Source: Sphingomonadales bacterium EhC05
GTDB lineage: Bacteria > Pseudomonadota > Alphaproteobacteria > Sphingomonadales > Sphingomonadaceae
DNA length: 64,000 nt
Assembly: GCA_001650955.1 (NCBI GenBank)
Contig: LXYP01000006.1
Location: 231,244 to 295,243, forward strand
Direction of reading: 5' to 3'
The notes beneath the pieces are model-generated. The model did not search any database. It was not told the origin of the DNA and was given only the letters and a program-made list of their open reading frames with translations. Below, piece by piece: positions 26,369-35,180 of the stretch; positions within the stretch are counted from its first letter, which is position 1, and each line of letters opens with the position of its first letter. Position numbers and translations under genes: made by a program.

Positions 26369-28309
26369 TCAAGCGCGGACCCCTTTTTCAACGACTGGAT
26401 TGTCCACGCTTGTGCTATTGTGCCTCAGCGCTTTCAGCACGGTGTCGACAATCCCGTCCGCATCGAGACCGGCTTCTGCATATTGGACATCCGGCTTATT
26501 CTGTTCCTGAAACTTGTCCGGCAAGCGCATCGTACGGATTTTCAGGCCCGCGTCGGTCAGCCCCTGATCGGATGCCATGGTGAGCACATGGGCTCCGAGG
26601 CCGCCGACAGACGCCTCTTCTATGGTGACCGCCACTTCATGACTGATCAGTAATTTTCGGATCAGCTCTTCATCCAGCGGCTTGGCAAAGCGCAGATCGG
26701 CGACGGTCGTGCTCAATCCTTTGGCTTCCAATTGTTCGGCCGCTTTCTTGGCTTCTTCAAGACGCGCACCGAGCGAGAGAATCGCAACCTTGGTGCCTTC
26801 TTTGATAAGCCGGCCCTTGCCGATTTCCAGCTGCTCCAATTTGTCAGGAATCGGCACGCCCGTGCCATTTCCGCGCGGATAGCGGAAAGCAATCGGCCCG
26901 CTGTCATGCAGAGCGGCGGTATAGGTCATATGGGCCAGTTCGGCCTCGTCCGCCGCCGCCATAACCACGAAATTGGGCAATGTGGCGAGATAGGTTATGT
27001 CAAAACTTCCGGCATGGGTGCTGCCATCGGCACCGACCAGTCCGGCGCGGTCAATCGCAAAGCGCACCGGCAGATTTTGAATCGCAACATCATGGACCAC
27101 CTGATCATAAGCGCGTTGCAGAAAGGTGGAGTAAATTGCGCAAAATGGCCGCATTTTCTGAGCAGCCAAGCCAGCGGCAAAGGTTACACCATGCTGTTCG
27201 GCAATGCCGACGTCAAAGGCCTTGTCCGGATGTGCCTTGGCAAATTTATCGACGCCGGTTCCGGAAGGCATGGCCGCGGTAATCGCACAGATTCTGGGAT
27301 CACTATCGGCTAGTTTGGCCAGGGTTTCACCAAAGACATTCTGATAGGCCGGCGGTCCGCCGCCCGCGCCCTTGTCCTGCTTACCGGAGACAACATCAAA
27401 TTTCGCGACACCATGATATTTGTCCACGGCTTCTTCGGCATATTTATAGCCTTTGCCTTTTTCGGTAACGACATGGATGAGACATGGCCCCTCTGCCGCA
27501 TCACGGACATTCTCGAGAACAGGGATGAGATGTTCCATATTATGTCCATCAATCGGACCAACATAGTAGAAACCGAGTTCTTCGAATAAAGTCCCGCCCA
27601 TCGTCATGCCGCGCGCATATTCGTCGGTTTTGCGTGCCGCATCATGGAGGGCTTTCGGCAATTTGCGGGCAATCCGCCGCGCCAGTTCGCGAACGCCCAG
27701 AAATTCACGGCTTGAGACAATTCGGGCGAGATAGGCGGAGAGGCCGCCAACCGGCGGTGCGATGGACATGTCATTATCGTTGAGGATGACAACCAGTCTG
27801 TTTCCGGCCGCAGCGGCGTTGTTCATTGCTTCATAGGCCATGCCAGCGCTCATCGCGCCGTCGCCAATGACCGCAATACCGCGACCCGGCTTATCGTTGA
27901 GCTTGTTAGCAATCGCAAAGCCCAGTGCTGCACTTATCGAAGTGGAGCTATGGGCAGCACCGAACGGATCAAATTCTGACTCGGTCCGTTTGGTAAAGCC
28001 GGAGAGCCCTCCTGCCTGTCGTAATGTGCGAATGCGATCACGTCGTCCGGTCAATATCTTGTGCGGATAGCATTGGTGACCGACATCCCAGATCAGCCGA
28101 TCCTCGGGCGTGTTGAAGACATAATGGATAGCCGTGGTCAGTTCCACCACGCCAAGGCCGGCACCCAAATGCCCGCCTGTCGTCGAAACGGTATCGATAA
28201 CTTCGGATCGCAATTCGTCGGCAAATTGACGCAATTGGTTGGGCTTGAGCTTGCGCAGATCATCCGGATAGGAAACTTGATCCAGCAAAGGTGTATTCGG
28301 ACCCGGCAT
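26369..28309 (-). CDS. dxs: 1-deoxy-D-xylulose-5-phosphate synthase
   Basis: First enzyme of the MEP isoprenoid route, joining pyruvate and glyceraldehyde 3-phosphate with thiamine diphosphate. The 646-residue protein has the N-terminal [14 protein letters not shown] segment, TPP-binding [17 protein letters not shown], the middle transketolase-like pyrimidine domain ([32 protein letters not shown]) and the C-terminal domain ([13 protein letters not shown]). It feeds carotenoids, ubiquinone and undecaprenyl phosphate. The start [12 protein letters not shown] is clear. It is monocistronic by spacing. Confidence 0.97.
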   Translation of the reverse strand: MPGPNTPLLDQVSYPDDLRKLKPNQLRQFADELRSEVIDTVSTTGGHLGAGLGVVELTTAIHYVFNTPEDRLIWDVGHQCYPHKILTGRRDRIRTLRQAGGLSGFTKRTESEFDPFGAAHSSTSISAALGFAIANKLNDKPGRGIAVIGDGAMSAGMAYEAMNNAAAAGNRLVVILNDNDMSIAPPVGGLSAYLARIVSSREFLGVRELARRIARKLPKALHDAARKTDEYARGMTMGGTLFEELGFYYVGPIDGHNMEHLIPVLENVRDAAEGPCLIHVVTEKGKGYKYAEEAVDKYHGVAKFDVVSGKQDKGAGGGPPAYQNVFGETLAKLADSDPRICAITAAMPSGTGVDKFAKAHPDKAFDVGIAEQHGVTFAAGLAAQKMRPFCAIYSTFLQRAYDQVVHDVAIQNLPVRFAIDRAGLVGADGSTHAGSFDITYLATLPNFVVMAAADEAELAHMTYTAALHDSGPIAFRYPRGNGTGVPIPDKLEQLEIGKGRLIKEGTKVAILSLGARLEEAKKAAEQLEAKGLSTTVADLRFAKPLDEELIRKLLISHEVAVTIEEASVGGLGAHVLTMASDQGLTDAGLKIRTMRLPDKFQEQNKPDVQYAEAGLDADGIVDTVLKALRHNSTSVDNPVVEKGVRA

Positions 28310-28406
28310 ATTTACTCCCTATGACCTGTATATAGTAACTGCTTTGAAGGCTGCTGTCGAACGTTGAGCAAGCCTGGCATGAATATTTGCTGACGGGTCG
28401 AATGAC

Positions 28407-28865
28407 TCAGCTGCATTTCTGACAGACGCCGCGAACTTCGATGACCGGGCGAATAGAATTGAAACCTTCGCCCTGCGCGACTTTTCGAACCTGTTCGGAC
28501 AGGGAATCATCATCGATATGCGTCGCCTCGCCACATGTGTCGCATACGAGGAAAATACAGTCATGTTCGCATCCGGGGTGGCTGTTGGCGAGATAAGCGT
28601 TCGCGCTTTCCACGCGCATCGCAAGATTATTGGCGACGAAAAGGTCGAGGATCCGATATACGCTATTGGGCGCGACCCGCTTGCTTCGCGCCACGGATAC
28701 CAGCTCGGCAATATCATAAGCGGAGGCGGGCCTCGAAAATCCCGATAATGCTTCAAATATAGCAGCTCGAGTGTCCGTCCATTTCTCGCCCGATTTTTCC
28801 AGGTTGGCGCGCGCCGCGTCGGCTAACGATTCGCCATGATGTTCGTGATGATCATGTTTTCCCAT
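28407..28865 (-). CDS. Fur-family transcriptional repressor, Zur-like
   Basis: A 152-residue Fur-superfamily repressor. A His-rich N-terminus (MGKHDHHEHHG) precedes the winged helix (KWTDTRAAIFEALSGF, APNSVYRILDLFVANNLAMR). Structural zinc is bound by two CxxC pairs, Cys108/Cys111 and Cys148/Cys151. The HPGCEHDC segment supplies further ligands of the metal-sensing site. The pattern fits zinc-responsive Zur better than Fur or PerR, but assignment by sequence alone is tentative. It faces the same way as the upstream merC-like gene (about 115 bases away), which carries a candidate Zur operator. Confidence 0.85.
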   Translation of the reverse strand: MGKHDHHEHHGESLADAARANLEKSGEKWTDTRAAIFEALSGFSRPASAYDIAELVSVARSKRVAPNSVYRILDLFVANNLAMRVESANAYLANSHPGCEHDCIFLVCDTCGEATHIDDDSLSEQVRKVAQGEGFNSIRPVIEVRGVCQKCS

Positions 28866-28981
28866 ATAGGTAATTTAGGATGCTAATGCGCGAAGAGCAA
28901 GGAGGAGTGTTTTTCGCAATCTGAGGCAGTGTTCGCGAAGAGTTCGATTTGGCTCTGGGTGCAGGCAGCTGCGGGCAATCG

Positions 28982-29428
28982 CTAATGCGTCGCGCGGTAG
29001 TTGAGATCATGTGCCAGGGCGAGGATGCCAACGCCGAGCATCGTGTACAGAACCTCGGCGCCGCCATGGCCGTTATCGTGACCGATGGTGATCGCGCCCA
29101 TCATGATGCCAAGGCCAAGGCCGCCAATGGCCGCAGGCATCATATAGCCATGTTCCAGAACGCCGCGGCCGAGCGCGAACAGGCCAAGGGCGATCGCTAT
29201 GCCGAGGCCAATTTCGTGAACCAACGGGTGAAGCAGCATCCCGCCTGCCGATGAAATTAGGGCAACAAACACCATTGTGGAAATACAATGTACCAAACAC
29301 AGGCCGGAAATCAGCACGGCAATCCGGTCCCACAGGCCATCTCTGGCCCTGAGTTCTCCGTTTTTCCAAAAATTTGCAGTCGTAAACACGACTCGAATTC
29401 CAGTGGTTATTGCATTGCTGAGCAGCAT
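28982..29428 (-). CDS. MerC domain-containing membrane protein
   Basis: A 148-residue inner-membrane protein with four hydrophobic segments and the MerC-type metal motif CLVHC in the first helix (LISGLCLVHCISTMVF). Several His residues lie in the loops (HEHG-like LEHGYM, GHDNGHGG). Classical MerC carries Hg(II) inward; chromosomal relatives next to Zur-like regulators probably carry zinc or another divalent metal. There are no mer genes nearby, so mercury resistance is unlikely. Start ATG at 29428 is the first residue before the amphipathic N-terminus; the candidate operator ends 15 bases upstream. Confidence 0.82.
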   Translation of the reverse strand: MLLSNAITTGIRVVFTTANFWKNGELRARDGLWDRIAVLISGLCLVHCISTMVFVALISSAGGMLLHPLVHEIGLGIAIALGLFALGRGVLEHGYMMPAAIGGLGLGIMMGAITIGHDNGHGGAEVLYTMLGVGILALAHDLNYRATH

Positions 29429-29442
29429 ATAGGCGGGAGGGT

Positions 29443-29464
29443 GTTAAGATACAACATATCATTT
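29443..29464 (-). promoter_or_regulatory. Candidate Zur operator upstream of the MerC-domain gene
   Basis: On the minus strand the site reads AAATGATATGTTGTATC plus TTAAC, with GATA and TATC half-sites five bases apart. It matches about 13 of 20 fixed positions of the alphaproteobacterial Zur palindrome as I remember it (AAATGTTATA-n-TATAACATTT). Position, just before the merC-like start, suits repression by the neighbouring Zur-like protein. Confidence 0.4.
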
Positions 29465-29531
29465 GAGCGGAACTTGTTTTTCTACCGCTTTCTTCTTGTC
29501 AGAAAGGCCATTGGTGACCACATAGCTCACC

Positions 29532-30584
29532 ATGAGCCAGCCCACTGACGCAGCCCTGCCCCGAAAGTCGTCCATTGGCCGCCCGATAGCGATTTCCAAT
29601 TGGCTCTATTCCGTCGCCTTTCTGGTGTTCATCATGGTCATTGTCGGCGGTATCACGCGGCTGACCGAATCTGGCCTGTCGATTACGGAATGGAAGCCCG
29701 TTACCGGGGCCTTGCCGCCGCTGAGTGAAGCGCACTGGCTGAGCGAATTTGAGAAATATCAGCAGATTCCTGAATATCTGGAGATTAACGGGCCTGCCGG
29801 GATGACGCTTGCCGATTTCAAATTCATCTATTTCTGGGAATGGGTGCATCGTTTGCTCGGTCGGGTGATTGGCCTTGCCTTTGCACTGCCGTTGCTCTGG
29901 TTCGCGGTGAAACGGGCGATTCCTTCCGGCTATGGCTGGCGGCTCGTCGCCTTGCTCGCGCTCGGCGGATTTCAGGGCGCGATCGGCTGGTGGATGGTTA
30001 CATCCGGACTGAGCGAACGCACGGATGTCAGTCATTTCCGGCTCGCGGTTCATCTGCTCACTGCGCTGTTCATACTCGGCGGTTTGGTCTGGACGGCTCT
30101 CGACTTGCGGCAATTGGCCAAAGGCGACGATCGTTCGGCTCGGCTAACCGGTTTGGGCTTGATAATCAGCTTTGTACTTTTCCTGCAATTGCTGTTTGGC
30201 GCCTACACAGCTGGCCTCAACGCCGGCTATGTCTCAAACACTTGGCCGTTGATGAATGACTTTTTCATACCCGGCGGTATCGACTGGACCGGGGGACTGT
30301 GGACGGCGCTCAACAATGATCCTTATCTCATTCACTTCATTCATCGCTGGTGGGCGTGGGTTACGGTCGGGTTTTTGGTGATTCTGGCGCGTAAGGTCCG
30401 ACAACAGGACAGACGGGCGTCGGTGGCGATCCACAGCGCGTTTGGCATTCAGATCCTGCTTGGTATTGCCACGGTGATGACCGGTGTGAATATCCATCTG
30501 GCGGTCCTGCATCAGGCTGTTGGCGCGCTGGTCGTGGCTTCGGCGGCCTGGGGACTGCATTTGCTTGGACGGCGACCCGCATAA
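29532..30584 (+). CDS. ctaA: Heme A synthase (COX15/CtaA)
   Basis: An eight-helix inner-membrane enzyme, 350 residues, that oxidises the C8 methyl of heme O to a formyl group to make heme A for aa3-type cytochrome oxidase. Heme-binding histidines lie in the paired repeats: WEWVHRLLGR, HFRLAVHL, FIHRWWAW and LHQAVGA. The opening GGITRLTESGLSITEWKPV block is the hallmark of the type 2 (alphaproteobacterial/mitochondrial) form. It diverges from the merC-like gene and precedes rplM by about 150 bases. Confidence 0.96.
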   Translation: MSQPTDAALPRKSSIGRPIAISNWLYSVAFLVFIMVIVGGITRLTESGLSITEWKPVTGALPPLSEAHWLSEFEKYQQIPEYLEINGPAGMTLADFKFIYFWEWVHRLLGRVIGLAFALPLLWFAVKRAIPSGYGWRLVALLALGGFQGAIGWWMVTSGLSERTDVSHFRLAVHLLTALFILGGLVWTALDLRQLAKGDDRSARLTGLGLIISFVLFLQLLFGAYTAGLNAGYVSNTWPLMNDFFIPGGIDWTGGLWTALNNDPYLIHFIHRWWAWVTVGFLVILARKVRQQDRRASVAIHSAFGIQILLGIATVMTGVNIHLAVLHQAVGALVVASAAWGLHLLGRRPA

Positions 30585-30629
30585 TGGCGAGAGGTAATAT
30601 TATACCCGTTTTGTAAGCCGCGCTTTTGC

Positions 30630-30659
30630 TTGACTTGCGCGCGAAACATCGCCAATAGG
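30630..30659 (+). promoter_or_regulatory. Candidate promoter for rplM-rpsI
   Basis: TTGACT (30630-30635) followed after 18 bases by AATAGG (30654-30659), or after 17 by CAATAG. It lies about 75 bases before the rplM start and after the end of ctaA. The -35 box is strong, the -10 weaker. Confidence 0.45.
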
Positions 30660-30731
30660 CCTCCCAAGACGCCGGGCCATCAGGTTCGGCTTTTCTTATT
30701 TTTGAAAAACATTTTCGACAGGAGTGATCCC

Positions 30732-31211
30732 ATGAAGGGCATTACCAAACAGACGCAGTCGGCCAAGCCCGCAGACGTCGTAAAGAAATGGCATATCATT
30801 GATGCCACCGATCTGGTTGTTGGCCGCATGTCATCAATCGTCGCCAATATTCTGCGCGGCAAGCATAAGCCAAGCTACACCCCGCATGTTGATTGTGGCG
30901 ATCATGTCATTGTCATCAACGCCGAGAAAGTGAAGTTCACGGCCGGCAAAGCTGCGAAAAAAGTATATTATAAGCACTCTGGATATCCAGGCGGCATCAG
31001 CGGCACGACGGCTGACAAAGTTCTCGAAGGCCGCTTTCCCGAGCGTGTTATCGAAAAAGCTGTCGAGCGTATGATTCCGAAAGGCCCACTTGGTTTCGCC
31101 CAGATGCGTGCCTTGCACGTGTTTGCTGGCACCGAGCATCCTTATGATGGTCAACAGCCTGAAACACTCGATATCGCTTCCATGAACCGCAAGAATAAGG
31201 TGGGATCATAA
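30732..31211 (+). CDS. rplM: 50S ribosomal protein L13
   Basis: A 159-residue L13: [60 protein letters not shown] and the C-terminal [21 protein letters not shown] are all family signatures. ATG at 30732 follows GGAGTG by 6 bases; an earlier in-frame start would add 34 residues not found in L13. Its TAA shares the last base with the rpsI ATG, so the two ribosomal proteins are translationally coupled as in most bacteria. Confidence 0.97.
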   Translation: MKGITKQTQSAKPADVVKKWHIIDATDLVVGRMSSIVANILRGKHKPSYTPHVDCGDHVIVINAEKVKFTAGKAAKKVYYKHSGYPGGISGTTADKVLEGRFPERVIEKAVERMIPKGPLGFAQMRALHVFAGTEHPYDGQQPETLDIASMNRKNKVGS

Positions 31212-31741
31212 TGTCTGACACAAAAGATCTGTCTGATTTGAAAGAAATCGCTGGCGACATCGTCGCTGACGCTCCTGTTGAAGAAAGCGGCGAGACGGCA
31301 ACGATCGAACCGCCCGTATCGACCATGCCTTTGCGTGAGCAAGAGCTGGACCAATATGGCCGTGCTTATGCAACCGGTCGCCGGAAAGATGCGGTTGCCC
31401 GTGTCTGGTTGAAGCCGGGCAAGGGCAAGATCACGGTCAATGGCCGCGATTCGGTCACTTATTTCGCGCGTCCAACCTTGCGGCTTGTCCTCAATCAGGT
31501 GTTCGCGATCACCGAGCGTGAAGAACAATATGATGTGGTCGTCACCGTTAAGGGCGGTGGGCTGTCAGGCCAGGCTGGCGCCGTGAAACATGGTATTTCG
31601 CAAGCGCTTACCAAATATGAGCCAGCGCTCCGCGCAACAGTGAAAGCTGCCGGCTTCCTTACCCGCGATAGCCGCAAGGTTGAGCGCAAGAAATATGGTA
31701 AGGCGAAAGCGCGTAAGAGCTTCCAGTTCTCCAAGCGTTAA
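31211..31741 (+). CDS. rpsI: 30S ribosomal protein S9 with N-terminal extension
   Basis: A 176-residue S9. The conserved part begins near residue 50 ([20 protein letters not shown]) and runs to the universal C-terminus [11 protein letters not shown], whose last Arg reaches the tRNA at the P site. The first 45-50 residues are an acidic extension ([20 protein letters not shown]) not found in the 130-residue E. coli protein. I recall such extensions in other sphingomonads, but their purpose is unknown. Coupled to rplM by a 1-base overlap. Confidence 0.96.
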   Translation: MSDTKDLSDLKEIAGDIVADAPVEESGETATIEPPVSTMPLREQELDQYGRAYATGRRKDAVARVWLKPGKGKITVNGRDSVTYFARPTLRLVLNQVFAITEREEQYDVVVTVKGGGLSGQAGAVKHGISQALTKYEPALRATVKAAGFLTRDSRKVERKKYGKAKARKSFQFSKR

Positions 31742-31768
31742 GCTGCTACGACATATTAGTTTCGAAAG

Positions 31769-31794
31769 AGGCGGCCTGCGGGTCGCCTTTTTTT
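31769..31794 (+). terminator. Rho-independent terminator of rplM-rpsI
   Basis: AGGCG (31769-31773) pairs with CGCCT (31784-31788), extended inside by CC/GG, followed by seven T. It starts 28 bases after the rpsI stop and ends just before the convergent flippase gene. Confidence 0.82.
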
Positions 31795-31795
31795 A

Positions 31796-33124
31796 TCATG
31801 CGGCGGGATGGGGTTTCGCGATTGCGGATCGACTGAACAGGAATAGCAAAATCGTAGTGATGATCGCCGAAAGGAGCATCGCCCAGGACACTCCCATCGT
31901 GCCATATTTCGGCAGCAACAGTGTCATCGCCATGGCCAAAGCCGTCAGTCCCGCAAGTTTGGCAATAAGCGCAACATGGGCACGATTGGCAGCTTGTAGC
32001 AGCGGTTCCAGGCCCAATCCGGACAAGCTGATGATGGTGGCGGCGCCCAAAAGCAGCAGAATCGGATAGGCTGCGAGAAATTCTGGTCCCGAAATCACAT
32101 CGATCATGAACTGGCCCAATAAGACGAGGGCCAAGAACATGACGGCACCGGACACGGCTGATACCCGCAACGATCTCCAAAACAAGCCGGTGAGTCTATC
32201 CGACTCGTTGCCGGCAAAAAGCTTCGAAAGCTCGGCAAAAAGCGGTCGCGCAAATACTTCCGCCAAGCGGTTGACGCTATTCGCGAGCTGGTCCGCAAGC
32301 CGATAGAGCCCCGCTGCGGTCGGCCCGACAAAGATTCCGACGATAACCACAACCAGACGTTCGCGAATCACATTCGCCAGAAAAGCGAGATTGGTGAAAA
32401 ATAGAAAAGAGAAAAATTCGGGCCAGCTTGGCGCAGTCACCGGCAGTTGGGATGACGCTGGCTGTGCAATCACCTTGCGATTGCGCGCGACCAGAAACCA
32501 CATGAACAGGAAGCTGATGAATTCGGAGAGGGCCCAGACCACCAGAAACCCGGCTATCGTTGGCGTTGCAAAGAACAACAGGATCGCGCCGGTAAAACGC
32601 ACCAGAGGTATGATTGCATCACCGGCAGCATTGCCGCCAAACCGGTCTTGTGCTCGCAGGATGCCGATTGCTGTCGATCGCACCGAGAGAAATACGACCG
32701 CTCCATAGCCCATGATCGCCAATGCCATCGAGTGGCTCCACCCAAAATGAGTGCCACCCACAGGCAGCAACAGCCATAATGCACCACAGGCCAGAATCCC
32801 GCCGCTCAACTCGATCAGGAAGCTTCGTATCGACAATTTCCGAAACGCTCTGTCATCGCCGGTGAGCAGATAGGGCGCGCCAAACCGGACCACCGCTTGC
32901 CAGGTCTGGAGTTTCAATATCGCAGCCAGCAGCTGGACGGCGCTGACGATCATCATGAATTCGCCAAAGCCCGAAACGCCCAGACTGCGGGTCAATAGCG
33001 CGAGATAGAAGATGCTGAGAATCGCACCGATCCCCTTTGCGGAGAATAACCAGCTGCTATTGCGAAAGACACGCACGAGAGAATCTTCGCTTTGTGTCCA
33101 TTTTGAAATCCGGTTTTTCAGCAC
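31796..33124 (-). CDS. Oligosaccharide flippase family protein (Wzx-like)
   Basis: A 442-residue integral membrane protein with about 12 hydrophobic segments and the MOP-superfamily layout of polysaccharide flippases. N-terminal SSWLFSAKGIGAILSIFYLA and TRSLGVSGFGEFMMI are typical of Wzx/RfbX proteins that flip lipid-linked sugar units across the inner membrane. It is divergent from a nucleotidyltransferase gene that could supply an activated sugar or alcohol. No glycosyltransferases are adjacent, so the exported glycan cannot be identified. Confidence 0.85.
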   Translation of the reverse strand: MLKNRISKWTQSEDSLVRVFRNSSWLFSAKGIGAILSIFYLALLTRSLGVSGFGEFMMIVSAVQLLAAILKLQTWQAVVRFGAPYLLTGDDRAFRKLSIRSFLIELSGGILACGALWLLLPVGGTHFGWSHSMALAIMGYGAVVFLSVRSTAIGILRAQDRFGGNAAGDAIIPLVRFTGAILLFFATPTIAGFLVVWALSEFISFLFMWFLVARNRKVIAQPASSQLPVTAPSWPEFFSFLFFTNLAFLANVIRERLVVVIVGIFVGPTAAGLYRLADQLANSVNRLAEVFARPLFAELSKLFAGNESDRLTGLFWRSLRVSAVSGAVMFLALVLLGQFMIDVISGPEFLAAYPILLLLGAATIISLSGLGLEPLLQAANRAHVALIAKLAGLTALAMAMTLLLPKYGTMGVSWAMLLSAIITTILLFLFSRSAIAKPHPAA

Positions 33125-33249
33125 AGCGCTCGCTTTATCGACAAAAGTTCAGTTCTTCTCGCCTCTTTATCCTATATAGCGGCTAATTCTATGCCGGTGT
33201 TGCGATGGCAACACTTGAAATATTACCAATGCAGCGCCAGAGGTTTCCC

Positions 33250-34053
33250 ATGACAGATAAATTCGACATCATTCTACTGGCGGCCCAGCGCACCGGCGTG
33301 GTCAATCCGCTCGCTGAAGCCCATCAGGTGAGCCATAAATGCCTTATTCCGATCGCGGGCGAGCAACTGATCGCGCGAACGCTGCAAACTGTGACATCGC
33401 ACCCCGGCTGCCGCGCAGTGCATATCCTAATCGAACCGGATGGCGAGGCAGCAGTCAGGCCGGTTGCCGAGAAATTTGCCCGGGATGATTTGCCTATCCA
33501 CTTCCTGCAATCGGATAGCAATATTGCCGAAAGCGTCATTCTCGGGTGTAAAAACGCCACGGCACCATTTGTCGTCACGACGGCCGACAATGTGCTGGTC
33601 AAGCATGACAGTATCGACAAAGTCCTGCGCAGTTTGAACGACGGTGCCGATGCAGTCGCCGGTTTGGCCAATAAAGAGGATATTCTGGGGATTCATCCGA
33701 AGGCACAAAAAGGCTATTATGAGTTTCGCGACCACGGAGTGGCCAACTGCAATCTCTATGGTATCCGGGATTCGCACGCTTTGAAGGCCGCCGACATATT
33801 TCGCGAGGGCGGGCAGTTTATGAGCAATCCGAAGCGCTTGGTCAACGCCTTTGGTCTCATCAATATTCTGATGATGCGGTTCAAGCTGGTGACGGTTGAC
33901 GGTGCATTTCGCCGAATGTCGAAACGCTTTGGGATCGAAATCCGGCGCGTGCCGCTGGCCGATGGAACGCAGGCGATCGACGTTGATAATGACCGGACCT
34001 ATCAGATAGTCGAGGCGATATTGGAAGACAGAGTCAAGGACCTGAAAATCTGA
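33250..34053 (+). CDS. MobA-like nucleotidyltransferase
   Basis: A 267-residue NTP transferase-fold protein. The opening IILLAAQRTGVVNPLA followed by SHKCLIPIAGEQLIARTLQ is a divergent version of the LAAGxGTR...K-x-L-x-x-x-G signature, and VVTTADNVLVK supplies the metal-binding Asp. It probably joins a nucleotide to a phosphorylated sugar, inositol or other alcohol. ATG at 33250 has AGAGG about 8 bases ahead; an upstream in-frame ATG at 33205 lacks a good site. It is followed within 60 bases by the ATP-grasp gene on the same strand. Confidence 0.8.
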   Translation: MTDKFDIILLAAQRTGVVNPLAEAHQVSHKCLIPIAGEQLIARTLQTVTSHPGCRAVHILIEPDGEAAVRPVAEKFARDDLPIHFLQSDSNIAESVILGCKNATAPFVVTTADNVLVKHDSIDKVLRSLNDGADAVAGLANKEDILGIHPKAQKGYYEFRDHGVANCNLYGIRDSHALKAADIFREGGQFMSNPKRLVNAFGLINILMMRFKLVTVDGAFRRMSKRFGIEIRRVPLADGTQAIDVDNDRTYQIVEAILEDRVKDLKI

Positions 34054-34110
34054 TTGTGAAGCGGCGCCAGTCAAGCCTATAAGCCGTTGCTCAAGAAAAA
34101 GGTTCATTTC

Positions 34111-35121
34111 ATGGCAAAATCCCTCGACATCAGGCCGCTTCAGATCCCTGATGAAGCCAAAGAGCGCTTGAGATTTCTGTTCATGGCCAAGCATGCGCTG
34201 TGGGGCGGCGGGATGCATCCGGAAGATGGCAATCATGCGATCTATCATCATGAAGTGAAGACCAGCCTCGAAAGTCTGGGAATAAATCTTCAGGTTGCGG
34301 ACAATTACAATGTGCTGTTCAGCCATCCCAACGTAGATTTTGTATTTCCACTGTTGAACCGCGGTGGATTTGTGAACAGCGAGATGATGATCCCATTGCT
34401 GTGCAATATGCATCGCATCGGATATGTCGGTGCGATGCCGTTCATTCGCGGTCTCGGCGACGATAAATCCATGTCGAAGCTTGTTGCGGCCAATGCCGGC
34501 GTTCCGACCGCACCCTGGTTTTGCTACCGTCGTGGCGCTTCGGTGAATGAAGCTGATTGTCCCAAAGCCGAACGCTGGGTGATAAAGCCCAACGCCAGCT
34601 CGGCCAGCTGGGCCATTTCCGATGCGTTCGACTGGGCAGGTGTCGTCAATGCCGTGGCCGGTATTCATGGACAAGGTCATGATGCGATCGTCGAGCCTTA
34701 TCTTGACGGATATGATGTTCAGGCCGCCTTTATCAGCTCAGGCGGACCCAAAGCACTGCCGATGCTGATCTATGAGCGTGAAGACACGCAAAAGCTCTGG
34801 ACCTATTATGAAAAGCGCGATCTGGTGCCGAATACCGAGAAAGCGACGCTCAAGCCGTTTGACGATCCGGAATTTGCGCCCAGGGTTCAGGCGATGGCTG
34901 AAAAAGTGGCGCGAGAGTTTGAACCGTTCGACTATGGACGGATAGAATTTCGACTGGACATCAAAACCGGCGAAATCAATTTTATTGAGATCAACCTGAA
35001 CTGTAATCTCTGGTCTGAAAAAGTTGTCGCCAAATCTGCAGCTGTTGCCGGATTTAGCCATGCACAATTGCTGGAAACGATCATCGCTGAAGGGTTGAAG
35101 CGCAACGGTTATATTTCCTGA
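34111..35121 (+). CDS. ATP-grasp (D-Ala-D-Ala ligase-like) enzyme
   Basis: A 336-residue protein that I place in the ATP-grasp superfamily. Evidence: FVFPLLNRGGFVNSE, a VGAMPFIRGLGDDKSMSKLV segment like the ligand-gating region of D-Ala-D-Ala ligases, WVIKPNASSASWAIS (ATP-binding Lys and Ser loop), and the metal-binding end YGRIEFRLDIKTGEINFIE with INLNCNLW. Such enzymes ligate an acyl phosphate to an amine. It is not ddl itself, since the family start and lengths differ. Substrates are unknown; neighbours suggest a biosynthetic role with the nucleotidyltransferase and the PLP enzyme. Confidence 0.65.
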   Translation: MAKSLDIRPLQIPDEAKERLRFLFMAKHALWGGGMHPEDGNHAIYHHEVKTSLESLGINLQVADNYNVLFSHPNVDFVFPLLNRGGFVNSEMMIPLLCNMHRIGYVGAMPFIRGLGDDKSMSKLVAANAGVPTAPWFCYRRGASVNEADCPKAERWVIKPNASSASWAISDAFDWAGVVNAVAGIHGQGHDAIVEPYLDGYDVQAAFISSGGPKALPMLIYEREDTQKLWTYYEKRDLVPNTEKATLKPFDDPEFAPRVQAMAEKVAREFEPFDYGRIEFRLDIKTGEINFIEINLNCNLWSEKVVAKSAAVAGFSHAQLLETIIAEGLKRNGYIS

Positions 35122-35180
35122 GCCGACAATTTTCGCGATTTTGACAGAGCCCGGAGTGGGCAGGATGTGATCAAACTGAT

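Noticed and set aside
28982-29428. Mercury resistance (mer) locus
   Set aside because: There is no merA, merR, merT or merP; the neighbour is a zinc-type Fur protein.
33427-34680. 417-codon frame antisense to the nucleotidyltransferase and ATP-grasp genes
   Set aside because: The sense genes have clear motifs and ribosome sites; the antisense peptide has no domain pattern.
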